A stretch of DNA of 6,533 nucleotides from Brevundimonas sp. UBA7534 (GCF_002479325.1 NZ_DLMO01000009.1:20029-26561), one strand, 5' to 3'; positions 1-6,135 are shown, counted from the first letter of the stretch. Made by a program: numbers and translations. Notes: generated from the sequence alone by a model not told the origin.

Positions 1-1115
1 TCGATCTCGTCGGCGATCAGGCGGGCCTCGGCCTCGCCGTCCCAGACGCCGCGCACGCGGACCTTGTCGCCGCCGTCGTCCTGGGTCCACAGGGTCTTGC
101 CCAGCCGGTCGCGGTTGGCCGCGATCAGTCCGGAGGCCGCGCCCAGGATGTGGCGGGTCGAGCGATAGTTCCGCTCCAGCTTGATGATCTTCGCGCCGGG
201 GAAGTCGCGTTCGAAACGCAGGATGTTGTCCACCTCCGCCCCGCGCCAGCCGTAGATCGACTGGTCGTCGTCGCCGACGCAGCAGACGTTGCCGCTGGAG
301 GCGGTCAGCAGCCGCAGCCACAGATACTGGGCGACGTTGGTGTCCTGATATTCGTCCACCAGGATGTAGCGGAACCGGCGGCGGTATTCCTCGGCCAGGT
401 CGGCGTGCTGCGACAGGATGGTGATGTTGTGCAGCAAGAGATCGCCGAAGTCGCAGGCGTTCAGGGTGCGCAGCCGCGCCTGATAGGCGCCGTACAGCGC
501 CTGGCCCTTGCCGTTGGCGAAGTCCTCGGTCGAGGGCAGTTTCTCGGGCGTCCAGCCGCGGTTCTTCCAGTGATCGACCAGGCCGGCCAGCGACTTGGGC
601 GTGAAGCGTTTGGTGTCGACGTTGGCGGCTTCGAGGATCTGCTTCAGCAGCCGTTCCTGGTCGTCGGTGTCCAGGATGGTGAAGCTGGACTTCAGCCCGA
701 CCAGTTCGGCGTGGCGGCGCAGAATCTGGGCGGCGATGGAGTGGAAGGTGCCCAGCCAGCGCAGCCCTTCCGCCGACGGGCCGATCAGGTGGGTGATCCG
801 CTCGCGCATCTCGCGCGCGGCCTTGTTGGTGAAGGTGACGGCCAGAAGCTCCCACGGGCGGGCGCGGCCGGTCGCCAGGATGTGGGCCAGCCGCGTGGTC
901 AGCACCCGCGTCTTGCCCGTGCCGGCGCCGGCGAGGACCAGGACCGGGCCCTCGGTCGTCTCGACGGCCTCGCGCTGTTCGGGGTTCAGGCCGGCCAGAT
1001 AGTCGCCGGCCCCGCCGCCGGGCGGGCGGGCGCGGGCCAGGTCGGAAATGCGCGGGGCGGGCAGGTCGGTCACTTCGGAAGATACGCTCGAACGGTTCTG
1101 ATTCACGCGGAACAT
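1..1115 (-). CDS. uvrD: UvrD/PcrA-type ATP-dependent DNA helicase (3' part missing, cut by the window edge)
   Basis: Superfamily 1A 3'-5' DNA helicase of the UvrD/Rep/PcrA group, which unwinds DNA in excision and mismatch repair and clears stalled forks. About 371 residues are visible, roughly half the usual 700-800, because the gene runs off the left edge. The motifs appear in the expected order: Q-motif LNPEQREAV (about 43-51), Walker A AGAGTGKT (62-69), motif Ia FTNKAA (95-100), Walker B DEYQDT (254-259), motif III GDDDQSIYGWRG (281-292) and motif IV LERNYRS (313-319). All ATPase residues visible here are intact. The ATG at 1115 lacks a clear Shine-Dalgarno. GTG at 1106 or GTG at 1073 (giving MTDLPAPRI) are alternative starts, and the first ~35 residues are low-complexity. 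It is transcribed divergently from the small membrane-protein gene. No alphaproteobacterial SOS box (GTTC-N7-GTTC) was found upstream. The family is certain; naming it uvrD rather than another paralogue is slightly less so. Confidence 0.93.
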   Translation of the reverse strand, partial: MFRVNQNRSSVSSEVTDLPAPRISDLARARPPGGGAGDYLAGLNPEQREAVETTEGPVLVLAGAGTGKTRVLTTRLAHILATGRARPWELLAVTFTNKAAREMRERITHLIGPSAEGLRWLGTFHSIAAQILRRHAELVGLKSSFTILDTDDQERLLKQILEAANVDTKRFTPKSLAGLVDHWKNRGWTPEKLPSTEDFANGKGQALYGAYQARLRTLNACDFGDLLLHNITILSQHADLAEEYRRRFRYILVDEYQDTNVAQYLWLRLLTASSGNVCCVGDDDQSIYGWRGAEVDNILRFERDFPGAKIIKLERNYRSTRHILGAASGLIAANRDRLGKTLWTQDDGGDKVRVRGVWDGEAEARLIADEI

Positions 1116-1146
1116 AAGGGGCACAGAGGGCGATGTCAGGGCCGCA

Positions 1147-1179
1147 TGGAAAATCGCGGCGGGAACCGGCCGTTTTCCA
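1147..1179. promoter_or_regulatory. Interrupted hairpin in the divergent uvrD / small-protein spacer
   Basis: The arms TGGAAAA (1147-1153) and TTTTCCA (1173-1179) are perfect complements. An inner stem CGGC (1157-1160) / GCCG (1169-1172) extends them after a 3-nt bulge and closes on an 8-nt loop. It lies 32 bp upstream of the helicase ATG and 32 bp upstream of the small gene's ATG. No T-tract follows on either strand, so it is not a typical intrinsic terminator. It could be a protein-binding site or a leader-RNA structure. The pairing is seen; any function is inference. Confidence 0.35.
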
Positions 1180-1211
1180 CGCCCGTTGCGAGCAGGTGAA
1201 GGGAGGGACGG

Positions 1212-1436
1212 ATGGCCGACCGTTCTCAACATTCCGCCCGCTGGGCGATGCTGGCCGCCGCGCTGGTCGTGGTGGCGGCGCTGGTGCTGTGGCTGTTGTT
1301 CGCGGGCCGGGCGGCGACCCCGACCGCGCCGCAGGACTTGGACATTCGGCCGGCGGTCCCCGAAGCGCCCCGATTGCCGCCGGTCGAGCCGCCGTCCGTG
1401 CCCAATCCGCCGACGCCGCCCGCGCCGGTGGGGTAA
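1212..1436 (+). CDS. Small single-pass membrane protein with a proline-rich tail (hypothetical)
   Basis: A 74-residue protein of no recognised family. A short basic/polar N-terminus (about 1-11) is followed by one strongly hydrophobic helix (about residues 12-31, running into WLLFAG). The remaining ~40 residues are rich in Pro and Ala, with repeated PP, VEPP and NPP motifs and no cysteine. This fits an inner-membrane anchor with a flexible proline-rich extension into the periplasm, or an uncleaved signal anchor. The start is supported by a strong Shine-Dalgarno, GGGAGGG at 1201-1207, 4 nt before the ATG. It is divergent from the helicase and ends 7 bp before the convergent stop of the SIMPL gene, with no obvious terminator between. 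The good ribosome site and membrane-like composition argue for a real gene, but no function can be assigned. Confidence 0.68.
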   Translation: MADRSQHSARWAMLAAALVVVAALVLWLLFAGRAATPTAPQDLDIRPAVPEAPRLPPVEPPSVPNPPTPPAPVG

Positions 1437-1443
1437 GGTCAGG

Positions 1444-2163
1444 TCATTTCAGGCTGTAGGTGATGGTGGTCACCACGCGCAGCTTCTTGTTGACCGAGGC
1501 GGCTTCCTCGAAGCCGTCACCGTCGCGCGGCAGGATTTCGAACGAGCCTTGGGTCGCCTGGCGGATCGGGCCCATCGGCGTTCCTGAGTCCTTGGCGAAC
1601 TGCTCGGCGCCCTTGCGCGCGGCGGCGGTCGCCTCGGCGATCATCTGGGGGCGGACGTCGTTCAGCCGGGTAAAGACGTAGGACGGGCCGCGGAAGTCCT
1701 GCAGCACCACGCCCTGGCGGACCAGGTCGTTCAGGGCGCGCGTGGTGGCCTCCACCCGCGCCACGTCGGTGGTGCGCACGATCACCGTCTGGGCCAGGAT
1801 GAAGCGCGGGCCGCCGTTCTGGGCGGCGTATTCGCGCGAGCGGGTGTCGGCGACCTCCAGCCGGCCCAGCGTCACGGCCTCGGCGGGATAGCCCTGGGCC
1901 GACAGGAACTGGCGCACCAGGCCCAGGTCGCCGTCGATGCGGGACTGGACCTCCGACAGAACGTCGCCAGAGGCGGTGAAGCGCAGGGGAAGCACGGCCA
2001 GGTCGGCCTTGACGTCCCGTTCCGACAGGCCGCGCACGGTGACGGTGCGGTCGCCCGCGCGGGCGTGGATCACCCCCTGGCCGACCAGGGCGCCCCCGCC
2101 GATGACCCCGAGGGCCAGAAGACCGCCGAAGACGGCGGCGGGAAGCAGGCGGTTGTCGGTCAT
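1444..2163 (-). CDS. SIMPL domain-containing (DUF541) envelope protein
   Basis: A 239-residue protein of the SIMPL/DUF541 family, a set of periplasmic or membrane-anchored bacterial proteins of poorly defined role; some members are linked to oxidative-stress tolerance. Residues ~7-28 form a Gly/Ala/Leu/Val-rich hydrophobic segment that would act as an N-terminal membrane anchor or signal. The SIMPL domain then starts with the characteristic VTVRGLSERDVKADLAVL (about 41-58). It continues through alternating strand and helix segments, including the conserved-looking AxxxARKGAEQFAKDSG stretch (about 178-194), and ends in a beta strand (VVTTITYSL). The start is fixed by GGAGG at 2171-2175, 7 nt before the ATG. 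It is the last gene of the minus-strand run, 46 bp after the TrmH-family gene, and may be co-transcribed with it. Family assignment is strong; physiological role is unknown. Confidence 0.88.
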   Translation of the reverse strand: MTDNRLLPAAVFGGLLALGVIGGGALVGQGVIHARAGDRTVTVRGLSERDVKADLAVLPLRFTASGDVLSEVQSRIDGDLGLVRQFLSAQGYPAEAVTLGRLEVADTRSREYAAQNGGPRFILAQTVIVRTTDVARVEATTRALNDLVRQGVVLQDFRGPSYVFTRLNDVRPQMIAEATAAARKGAEQFAKDSGTPMGPIRQATQGSFEILPRDGDGFEEAASVNKKLRVVTTITYSLK

Positions 2164-2168
2164 CAGCG

Positions 2169-2175
2169 ATCCTCC
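2169..2175 (-). promoter_or_regulatory. Ribosome binding site of the SIMPL gene
   Basis: GGAGGAT on the minus strand, with GGAGG ending 7 nt before the ATG at 2163. It is the clearest Shine-Dalgarno in the minus-strand run and supports this start. It also suggests independent translation initiation after the 46-bp gap from the upstream gene. Confidence 0.7.
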
Positions 2176-2209
2176 GGCCGCCAGCCTACGCCCGTCGGAC
2201 GACGCCCGG

Positions 2210-3007
2210 CTAGAGGTCGTCGGTGGCGGCGTACACCATGATGCCGGTGGCGATGGCGAGATTCAGGCTGTCGGCTCGGCCGCGCATCGGAATCTTGACG
2301 TTGACGTCGCAGGCGGCGGCCAGCCGGTCGGTCAGGCCCGCCTGTTCGTTGCCCATCAGGATCAGCGACGGACGCCGCATGACGGCTGTGCGATGGCTGA
2401 CGGTTGCATCGAGCCGGGTGCCGACGACGCTGCCCGGCCAGGTCTGGCGCCAGGCCAGGAAGGCGTCGGGGTCGGTGCGGGTGATCGACACGGCGAAGAC
2501 CGAGCCCATCGTGGCGCGCACCGCCTCCACCGAATAGGGATCGACGCAGTCGCCGATCAGGATCACGCCGCCGCAGCCGGCCGCGTCGGCGGTGCGGATG
2601 ATGGTGCCCAGGTTGCCCGGATCACGCACCTGCTCCAGCGCGACCCAGCAGGGAGCGCTAGAGGGGTCCAGGGCGTCCAGCGGCGCATAGGCCTGATCGA
2701 ACACGCCCAGCACCGTCTGCGGATTGTCGCGCCGGCTGATCTTTTCCAGGATGGCGTGGGTGACGACGACGATCTCGCCGCCGGCCTTCAGCGTCTCGGC
2801 CTTGGCGCGGTCCAGCAGGGGGTGGGGACGGGCGTCCTGGCCGACCAGCAGCATCCGGGGCGCGCGGGCCTGGTCCAGCGCCTCGCCGATGAACTTCAGC
2901 CCCTCGGCCAGGAAGGTCCCGGTCGCTTCGCGTTCCTTGCGCATGTGGAGGGCGCGAACGGCCTTGACCGCGTCGTTGGTCAGGCTGGTGATGACGCGCT
3001 CGGTCAT
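2210..3007 (-). CDS. TrmH/SpoU-family RNA 2'-O-methyltransferase
   Basis: SPOUT (alpha/beta-knot) methyltransferase that moves a methyl group from SAM to the 2'-OH of a ribose in rRNA or tRNA. It has 265 residues, normal for members with a substrate-binding domain. Residues ~29-105 match the SpoU substrate-binding region (FLAEGLKFI near the start, ISRRDNPQTVLGVF near its end). The catalytic domain carries motif 1, VRDPGNLGTIIRTADAAG (127-144, with Asn132 and Arg138), motif 2, ILMGNEQAGL (216-225, Glu221), and motif 3, IPMRGRADSLNLAIATGI (239-256), which forms the knot and SAM site. I chose ATG at 3007 because it overlaps the upstream stop as ATGA, with GGTGGAG just before it. GTG at 3016 would add three residues and lacks a good ribosome site. 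Family is sure. The target nucleotide (RlmB-like, TrmH-like or the YsgA-like group) cannot be fixed from sequence alone. Confidence 0.92.
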   Translation of the reverse strand: MTERVITSLTNDAVKAVRALHMRKEREATGTFLAEGLKFIGEALDQARAPRMLLVGQDARPHPLLDRAKAETLKAGGEIVVVTHAILEKISRRDNPQTVLGVFDQAYAPLDALDPSSAPCWVALEQVRDPGNLGTIIRTADAAGCGGVILIGDCVDPYSVEAVRATMGSVFAVSITRTDPDAFLAWRQTWPGSVVGTRLDATVSHRTAVMRRPSLILMGNEQAGLTDRLAAACDVNVKIPMRGRADSLNLAIATGIMVYAATDDL

Positions 3008-3972
3008 CGGCTCCACCGGGCGAAGAACGACAGGCCGATGGCGCGGGCGTCCGCGCCATCCTCCGACAGGGCCAGTTCGCCCCAGTCGATGCGGCCGCCG
3101 CGGTCGTGCGTCGCTTCGGCCATCATGTGCGCCAGCGACAGGCCCGAGATGCGCGCGGCGTAGGCGTTGAGCAGCAGGAAGTCCGCGTCGTCGTCCAGCA
3201 GGGCCGCGCAGTCCTTCAACAGGCCCGGCATATCCTCGAAAAGCCGCCAGACCTCGCCGGTCGGGCCACGCCCGTATTTGGGCGGGTCCAGGATGATCCC
3301 ATGATACTTCGAACCGCGACGGACTTCGCGGGCGACGTATTTGCGTGCGTCCTCGACGATCCAGCGGATCGGTCGGTCGGCCAGGCCCGACAGCTCGGCG
3401 TTTTCGCGCGCATAGGTCACGGACTTCTTGGAGGCGTCGACGTGAGTGACCTCGGCCCCGGCTGCGGCGGCGGCCAGGCTGGCCACGCCGGTGTAGCCGA
3501 ACAGGTTGAGGATCTTGGGCGCATTGCTTGTTGGGCTATCGCCCTTCGGGCTGCTTGAGCCCGTTTGCCCATCGCCCTTCGCGCTACCTGAAGCGGTGAG
3601 GGTCCGGATGCGCTGATCCAGCCATTCCCAGTTGGCCGCCTGCTCCGGGAAGAAGGCCAGGTGGCGGAACGGGGTGAACCGACCGGCGAAGCGCACGTCG
3701 CGCCATTTGAGCGGGAAAGCGTCGATGGGGCCGTGCTGGTCGAAACGCCAGCGGCCGGAATCCTCTTCCTCCTGCTGCGGATCGAACACGGCGTTGGCGG
3801 CGTCGAAGGCGGCCGGGTCGCGCGGGGACCAGAAGCACTGGGGCTCGGGCCGGACCACGGTATGGCCGCCATACCGCTCCAGCTTCTTGCCATCGCCGGA
3901 ATCCAGCAGGGCGTAGTCGGACCAGCCGCGGGTCACCAGGGTTTCGGGCGTGGGAGAGAGCTTGGGCGCCAT
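3004..3972 (-). CDS. Class I SAM-dependent (RlmI/RlmK-like) RNA methyltransferase carrying a repeat insert
   Basis: A 322-residue Rossmann-fold methyltransferase resembling the C-terminal domains of the 23S rRNA m5C/m7G enzymes RlmI and RlmK. Numbering below counts from the GTG at 3975, one residue longer. The N-terminal ~120 residues form a small beta-rich domain (GWSDYALLDSGDGKKLERYG at 17-36). The SAM-binding motif I is LNLFGYTGVAS (156-166), the motif II acid is Asp180, and the catalytic motif IV is DPPKYGRG (230-237). No catalytic cysteine of the m5C type is visible beside DPPK. Residues ~128-149 are two 11-residue repeats (ASGSAKGDGQT and GSSSPKGDSPT) encoded by an atypical 66-bp insert. 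The ATG at 3972 is preferred over the adjoining GTG at 3975; neither has a strong Shine-Dalgarno. The gene starts 18 bp after the glycosyltransferase stop and overlaps the TrmH-family gene by 4 bp, suggesting translational coupling. The exact substrate is unknown. Confidence 0.9.
   Translation of the reverse strand: MAPKLSPTPETLVTRGWSDYALLDSGDGKKLERYGGHTVVRPEPQCFWSPRDPAAFDAANAVFDPQQEEEDSGRWRFDQHGPIDAFPLKWRDVRFAGRFTPFRHLAFFPEQAANWEWLDQRIRTLTASGSAKGDGQTGSSSPKGDSPTSNAPKILNLFGYTGVASLAAAAAGAEVTHVDASKKSVTYARENAELSGLADRPIRWIVEDARKYVAREVRRGSKYHGIILDPPKYGRGPTGEVWRLFEDMPGLLKDCAALLDDDADFLLLNAYAARISGLSLAHMMAEATHDRGGRIDWGELALSEDGADARAIGLSFFARWSR
3531..3596. repeat. Tandem pair of 33-bp palindromic units inside the methyltransferase gene
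   Basis: Unit 1 (3531-3563) and unit 2 (3564-3596) are adjacent, equal in length and match at 24 of 33 positions by eye, including an identical core ATCGCCCTTCG (3538-3548 and 3571-3581). Each can fold: GCCC-TTC-GGGC (3541-3551) or GGGCT-N5-AGCCC (3548-3562) in unit 1, and CGCT-N6-AGCG (3582-3595) in unit 2. Being 33 bp they keep the host frame and add two 11-residue peptides rich in Gly, Ser, Lys and Asp. The codons used here (TCA, GGT, CAA, ACA, CCA, and AAT just after) are rare in the rest of the window. This suggests a small inserted palindromic element that later duplicated, or the reverse. No known element name is claimed. Confidence 0.72.
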
Positions 3973-3990
3973 CACCCGGCTGATAGGCGC

Positions 3991-5397
3991 TCAGGCCGCC
4001 TCGCGTCCAGCGCCGTCGACCGTTTCGACGCGATCGCGGTCCCGGTCGTGCGGGGTCTTGTCCCAGACGAAGGGCTGGGTCGCCAGCCGCCAGACGGCGT
4101 GGACGAAGGCGACGCTGAGCAGCGCCCAATAGGCGGGCGCGCAGGCCATGTCGGACAGGGTGTAGCCCAGGCCGGCCCGACGCGCGCCAACCGCGCAGCC
4201 CATCCAGGCGGCGATGGCGCCCAGCAACAGGACGCCGACGGAGGGGATCGGCACGCCCGGAGACAGGCCCGAAGACAGGCCGATCAATACCGCCGCCGTC
4301 AGCCAGGCCAGCGCCGGCGCATGGGCCAGGGCCGAGACGATGGCCATGCCGACGGTCATGACGAAGGCGGCCAGGCCGCGCGCGCCCAGGCCCATCGGTC
4401 GCCGCGTGTGGACGCCCCACGTCTGCATATAGCCCTTCAGCCAGCGCGTCCGCTGGGGCAGCCAGCGGTCGAAGCCGCCTGGCGGCGTCTCCAGGGTGGG
4501 GCGGGCGATGACGCCCAGCCGCCAGCCCTGTCGCCACAGTCGAAAGCCCAGGTCGGCGTCCTCGGTCACGTTGAAGGCGTCCCACCCGCCGGCCTGACGC
4601 AGGGCGCTGACACGGATGTGGTTGCTGGTGCCGCCCAGGGGAAAGGGCAGGCCCAGGCGCGCCATGCCGCGCAGCGTGACCTCGAACAGCGAGGCGTATT
4701 CCAGGGCGAATTGCCGATCCAGAAACCCCGATCGCGGAAGGTGCGAGCGGTCGCGGATCCTGAGCGGCGCCTGCAGGCAGCCCAACTCGGGGTCGTGCAT
4801 GAACCGCGACGCCGCCTCGCGCAGCTGGCCGGGATCGGGGGCGTCCTCGGCGTCGTAGATGGTCAGGAAGGCCCCGCTGCAACGGGCCAGGGCGAAGTTC
4901 AGGGCCCGGGGCTTGGTCTGGGGCGCGCCGGGCGGGGCGATCAGGACATAGAGCCAGGCCGGACGGGGCGTCGCCTCGATCGCGGCCAGGGTGGCGGCGT
5001 CGTGGGCCTCCAGCACCAGGAAACCCTCCAGCCGGTGCGCCGGGTAGTCGAGACGCGACAGGTTCTGGATCAGCTGCGGCGCGACGTCGGCCTCGTCATG
5101 CAGGGCGGCCAGGACGGTGTAGCGCGGCCATCGCTCAAGGGCGGGCGCCCGCGGGATCGGCGCCAGGCTGGCGATGGCCAGGGTGAACCGCCACATCGAC
5201 GTCAGCACGAAAACGGCCTGAAGCCCGAGCACGGCGCAGGCCAGGGCGGCGGTGGGCGCCGCCAGCAGCGCGCAGCAGGCGAAGGCCAACAGGCTCGTGC
5301 ACAAAAGAGTCTGGCCGATCGTCACGCCCTCGCGCGCGGCGCTGGTGAACGCGACGCGATCCGTGTCGGCGGCGACTGCGCCCCCGTCCGCCCCCAT
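3991..5397 (-). CDS. Membrane-bound family 2 glycosyltransferase (processive, cellulose-synthase-like)
   Basis: A 468-residue inner-membrane glycosyltransferase of the GT2 clan, similar in layout to XagB/cellulose-synthase-like enzymes that build extracellular or surface polysaccharide from nucleotide sugars. Two N-terminal membrane segments (about 28-46 and 50-70) precede the cytosolic catalytic domain. That domain contains KPRALNFAL (162-170), the metal/nucleotide DxxD-type site DAED (182-185), GGTSNHIR (255-262), the catalytic-base TED (278-280) and the QxxRW-type motif QRTRW (315-319), the last typical of processive enzymes. Three or four further membrane segments lie between about 341 and 439, and the tail is charged. 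The first aspartate motif reads LEAHD (129-133) where many relatives have two acids. ATG at 5397 is set by GGGGAGG 5 nt upstream; the open frame continues further but is antisense to the TetR gene. It is the first gene of the minus-strand run. The polymer made is unknown. Confidence 0.9.
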   Translation of the reverse strand: MGADGGAVAADTDRVAFTSAAREGVTIGQTLLCTSLLAFACCALLAAPTAALACAVLGLQAVFVLTSMWRFTLAIASLAPIPRAPALERWPRYTVLAALHDEADVAPQLIQNLSRLDYPAHRLEGFLVLEAHDAATLAAIEATPRPAWLYVLIAPPGAPQTKPRALNFALARCSGAFLTIYDAEDAPDPGQLREAASRFMHDPELGCLQAPLRIRDRSHLPRSGFLDRQFALEYASLFEVTLRGMARLGLPFPLGGTSNHIRVSALRQAGGWDAFNVTEDADLGFRLWRQGWRLGVIARPTLETPPGGFDRWLPQRTRWLKGYMQTWGVHTRRPMGLGARGLAAFVMTVGMAIVSALAHAPALAWLTAAVLIGLSSGLSPGVPIPSVGVLLLGAIAAWMGCAVGARRAGLGYTLSDMACAPAYWALLSVAFVHAVWRLATQPFVWDKTPHDRDRDRVETVDGAGREAA

Positions 5398-5402
5398 GGC
5401 CG

Positions 5403-5409
5403 CCTCCCC
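5403..5409 (-). promoter_or_regulatory. Ribosome binding site that fixes the glycosyltransferase start
   Basis: GGGGAGG on the minus strand ends 5 nt before the ATG at 5397. The reading frame stays open for about 1 kb further upstream, so this site, together with two membrane segments directly after the ATG, decides the true start. Confidence 0.75.
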
Positions 5410-5426
5410 ATTAGCGACAATCCCAG

Positions 5427-5448
5427 ATTGGTATTTCACGCAACCAAT
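5427..5448. promoter_or_regulatory. Candidate TetR-type operator in the divergent spacer
   Basis: A perfect 6-bp inverted repeat, ATTGGT (5427-5432) and ACCAAT (5443-5448), with a 10-bp spacer. It sits between the divergent glycosyltransferase and TetR genes, 30 bp before the glycosyltransferase ATG. The right arm also lies in a second near-palindrome, AACCAATTAGTT (5442-5453), symmetric at 10 of 12 positions. This stretch is markedly more AT-rich than its surroundings, as expected of a control region. TetR-family regulators commonly bind such repeats next to their own gene. The repeat is seen; binding by the neighbouring regulator is inference. Confidence 0.5.
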
Positions 5449-5456
5449 TAGTTCAA
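5428..5456 (-). promoter_or_regulatory. Possible sigma-70-like promoter of the glycosyltransferase gene
   Basis: On the minus strand TTGAAC (5456-5451) resembles a -35 box. A 17-nt spacer then leads to TACCAA (5433-5428), which matches a -10 box only poorly. Transcription would start near 5420 with a leader of about 20 nt. The inverted repeat overlaps this span, so a bound repressor would block it. The prediction is weak, resting on position and one good half-site. Confidence 0.3.
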
Positions 5457-5500
5457 GCCTTGGCGCTTGCGTGCGGGAATGGGTATGCAGGGCGCCGAAC

Positions 5501-5504
5501 GGAG
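5501..5504 (+). promoter_or_regulatory. Ribosome binding site supporting the TTG start of the TetR gene
   Basis: GGAG 7 nt before the TTG at 5512. It overlaps the region of an in-frame stop (TGA 5506-5508), so initiation must occur at or after this TTG. Confidence 0.6.
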
Positions 5505-5511
5505 CTGATCC

Positions 5512-6135
5512 TTGACCGCCGCAACCCCGCGTTCGAACCGAAAGCCCAAGGGCGAGGGCCATTCGCGCCGGGGCGAAATCCTGGCCGCGGCGGAACGCAT
5601 CTTCGTCGAGCACGGGTACGAGGGCGCTACGATCCGCAAGATCGCGGACGCGGTCGGCCTGTCGTCGACGGCGCTCTACATGCACTTCGCCGACAAGGGC
5701 GAGATTCTGCAGGAAATCTGCCGCGAGGCGTTCGCCCGGCTGATCGCCTCGACGCGGGACCTGGCCGAGACGCCGGCCCCGCCCGAAGTCAGGCTGCGAC
5801 GCATGATCGAGGCCTATGTGGCCTTTGGCTTCGACCATCCCAACGCCTATCGCCTGATCTACCTGACCCGTCCTGCCGAGGCGCGAGAGGGCGCCCAGAC
5901 CATGGCGCAGGAGATGGGCGCCGGCCTGTTCGAGAGCTTCGAGGCCGCCGTGGCGGAGGCGGTCGACGCCGGGCGGATGACGGGCGAGCCGAAGGTGATC
6001 GCCCAGGCCATCTGGGCCTCGGCGCACGGCGTCGTCTCGCTGATGATCACCAAGCCCTATTTTCCGTGGGCGGAGCGGCAGGCCCTGGTCGACACGACCC
6101 TGGACGCCGTGTTCGGGGGACTGCTGAAGCCGTGA
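5512..6135 (+). CDS. TetR/AcrR-family transcriptional regulator
   Basis: A 207-residue one-component repressor-type regulator, normal family length. The N-terminal DNA-binding domain spans about residues 19-66, with ILAAAERIFVEHGYEGATI followed by the helix-turn-helix IRKIADAVGLSSTALYMHF (41-59) and DKGEIL, a classic TetR signature. The C-terminal ligand/dimer domain contains IWASAHGVVSLMI (167-179), recalling the WHG-type C-terminal domain (TetR_C_33). The start is TTG at 5512: an in-frame TGA at 5506-5508 blocks anything earlier, GGAG at 5501-5504 lies 7 nt upstream, and the next in-frame ATG (residue 57) would remove the helix-turn-helix. The gene is divergent from the glycosyltransferase across a spacer holding an inverted repeat, and its stop overlaps the start of the binding-protein gene. 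It probably controls one or both neighbours and itself. The ligand is unknown. Confidence 0.93.
   Translation: MTAATPRSNRKPKGEGHSRRGEILAAAERIFVEHGYEGATIRKIADAVGLSSTALYMHFADKGEILQEICREAFARLIASTRDLAETPAPPEVRLRRMIEAYVAFGFDHPNAYRLIYLTRPAEAREGAQTMAQEMGAGLFESFEAAVAEAVDAGRMTGEPKVIAQAIWASAHGVVSLMITKPYFPWAERQALVDTTLDAVFGGLLKP

Noticed and set aside
150..1199. A 349-codon plus-strand open frame across the helicase region
   Set aside because: It is the antisense shadow of the helicase, which shows all motifs of its family in the other strand.
1081..1211. Possible SOS/LexA box upstream of uvrD
   Set aside because: GAAC/GTTC tetramers occur (1090, 1095, 1110, 1163) but none pair with the 7-bp spacing of the alphaproteobacterial GTTC-N7-GTTC site.
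1437..1443. Bidirectional terminator between the convergent small-protein and SIMPL genes
   Set aside because: Only 7 bp separate the stops, and no strong hairpin with a T-tract was found there or just inside the gene ends.
1937..3163. A 408-codon plus-strand open frame opposite the SIMPL and TrmH-family genes
   Set aside because: No recognisable domain, Gly/Asp/Ala-rich shadow composition, and full overlap with genes that carry clear family motifs.
3661..5451. A 596-codon plus-strand open frame antisense to the methyltransferase and glycosyltransferase genes
   Set aside because: Its Gly/Gln/Arg-rich composition has no recognisable fold, and it runs opposite two well-supported genes. Long antisense frames are expected at this GC content.
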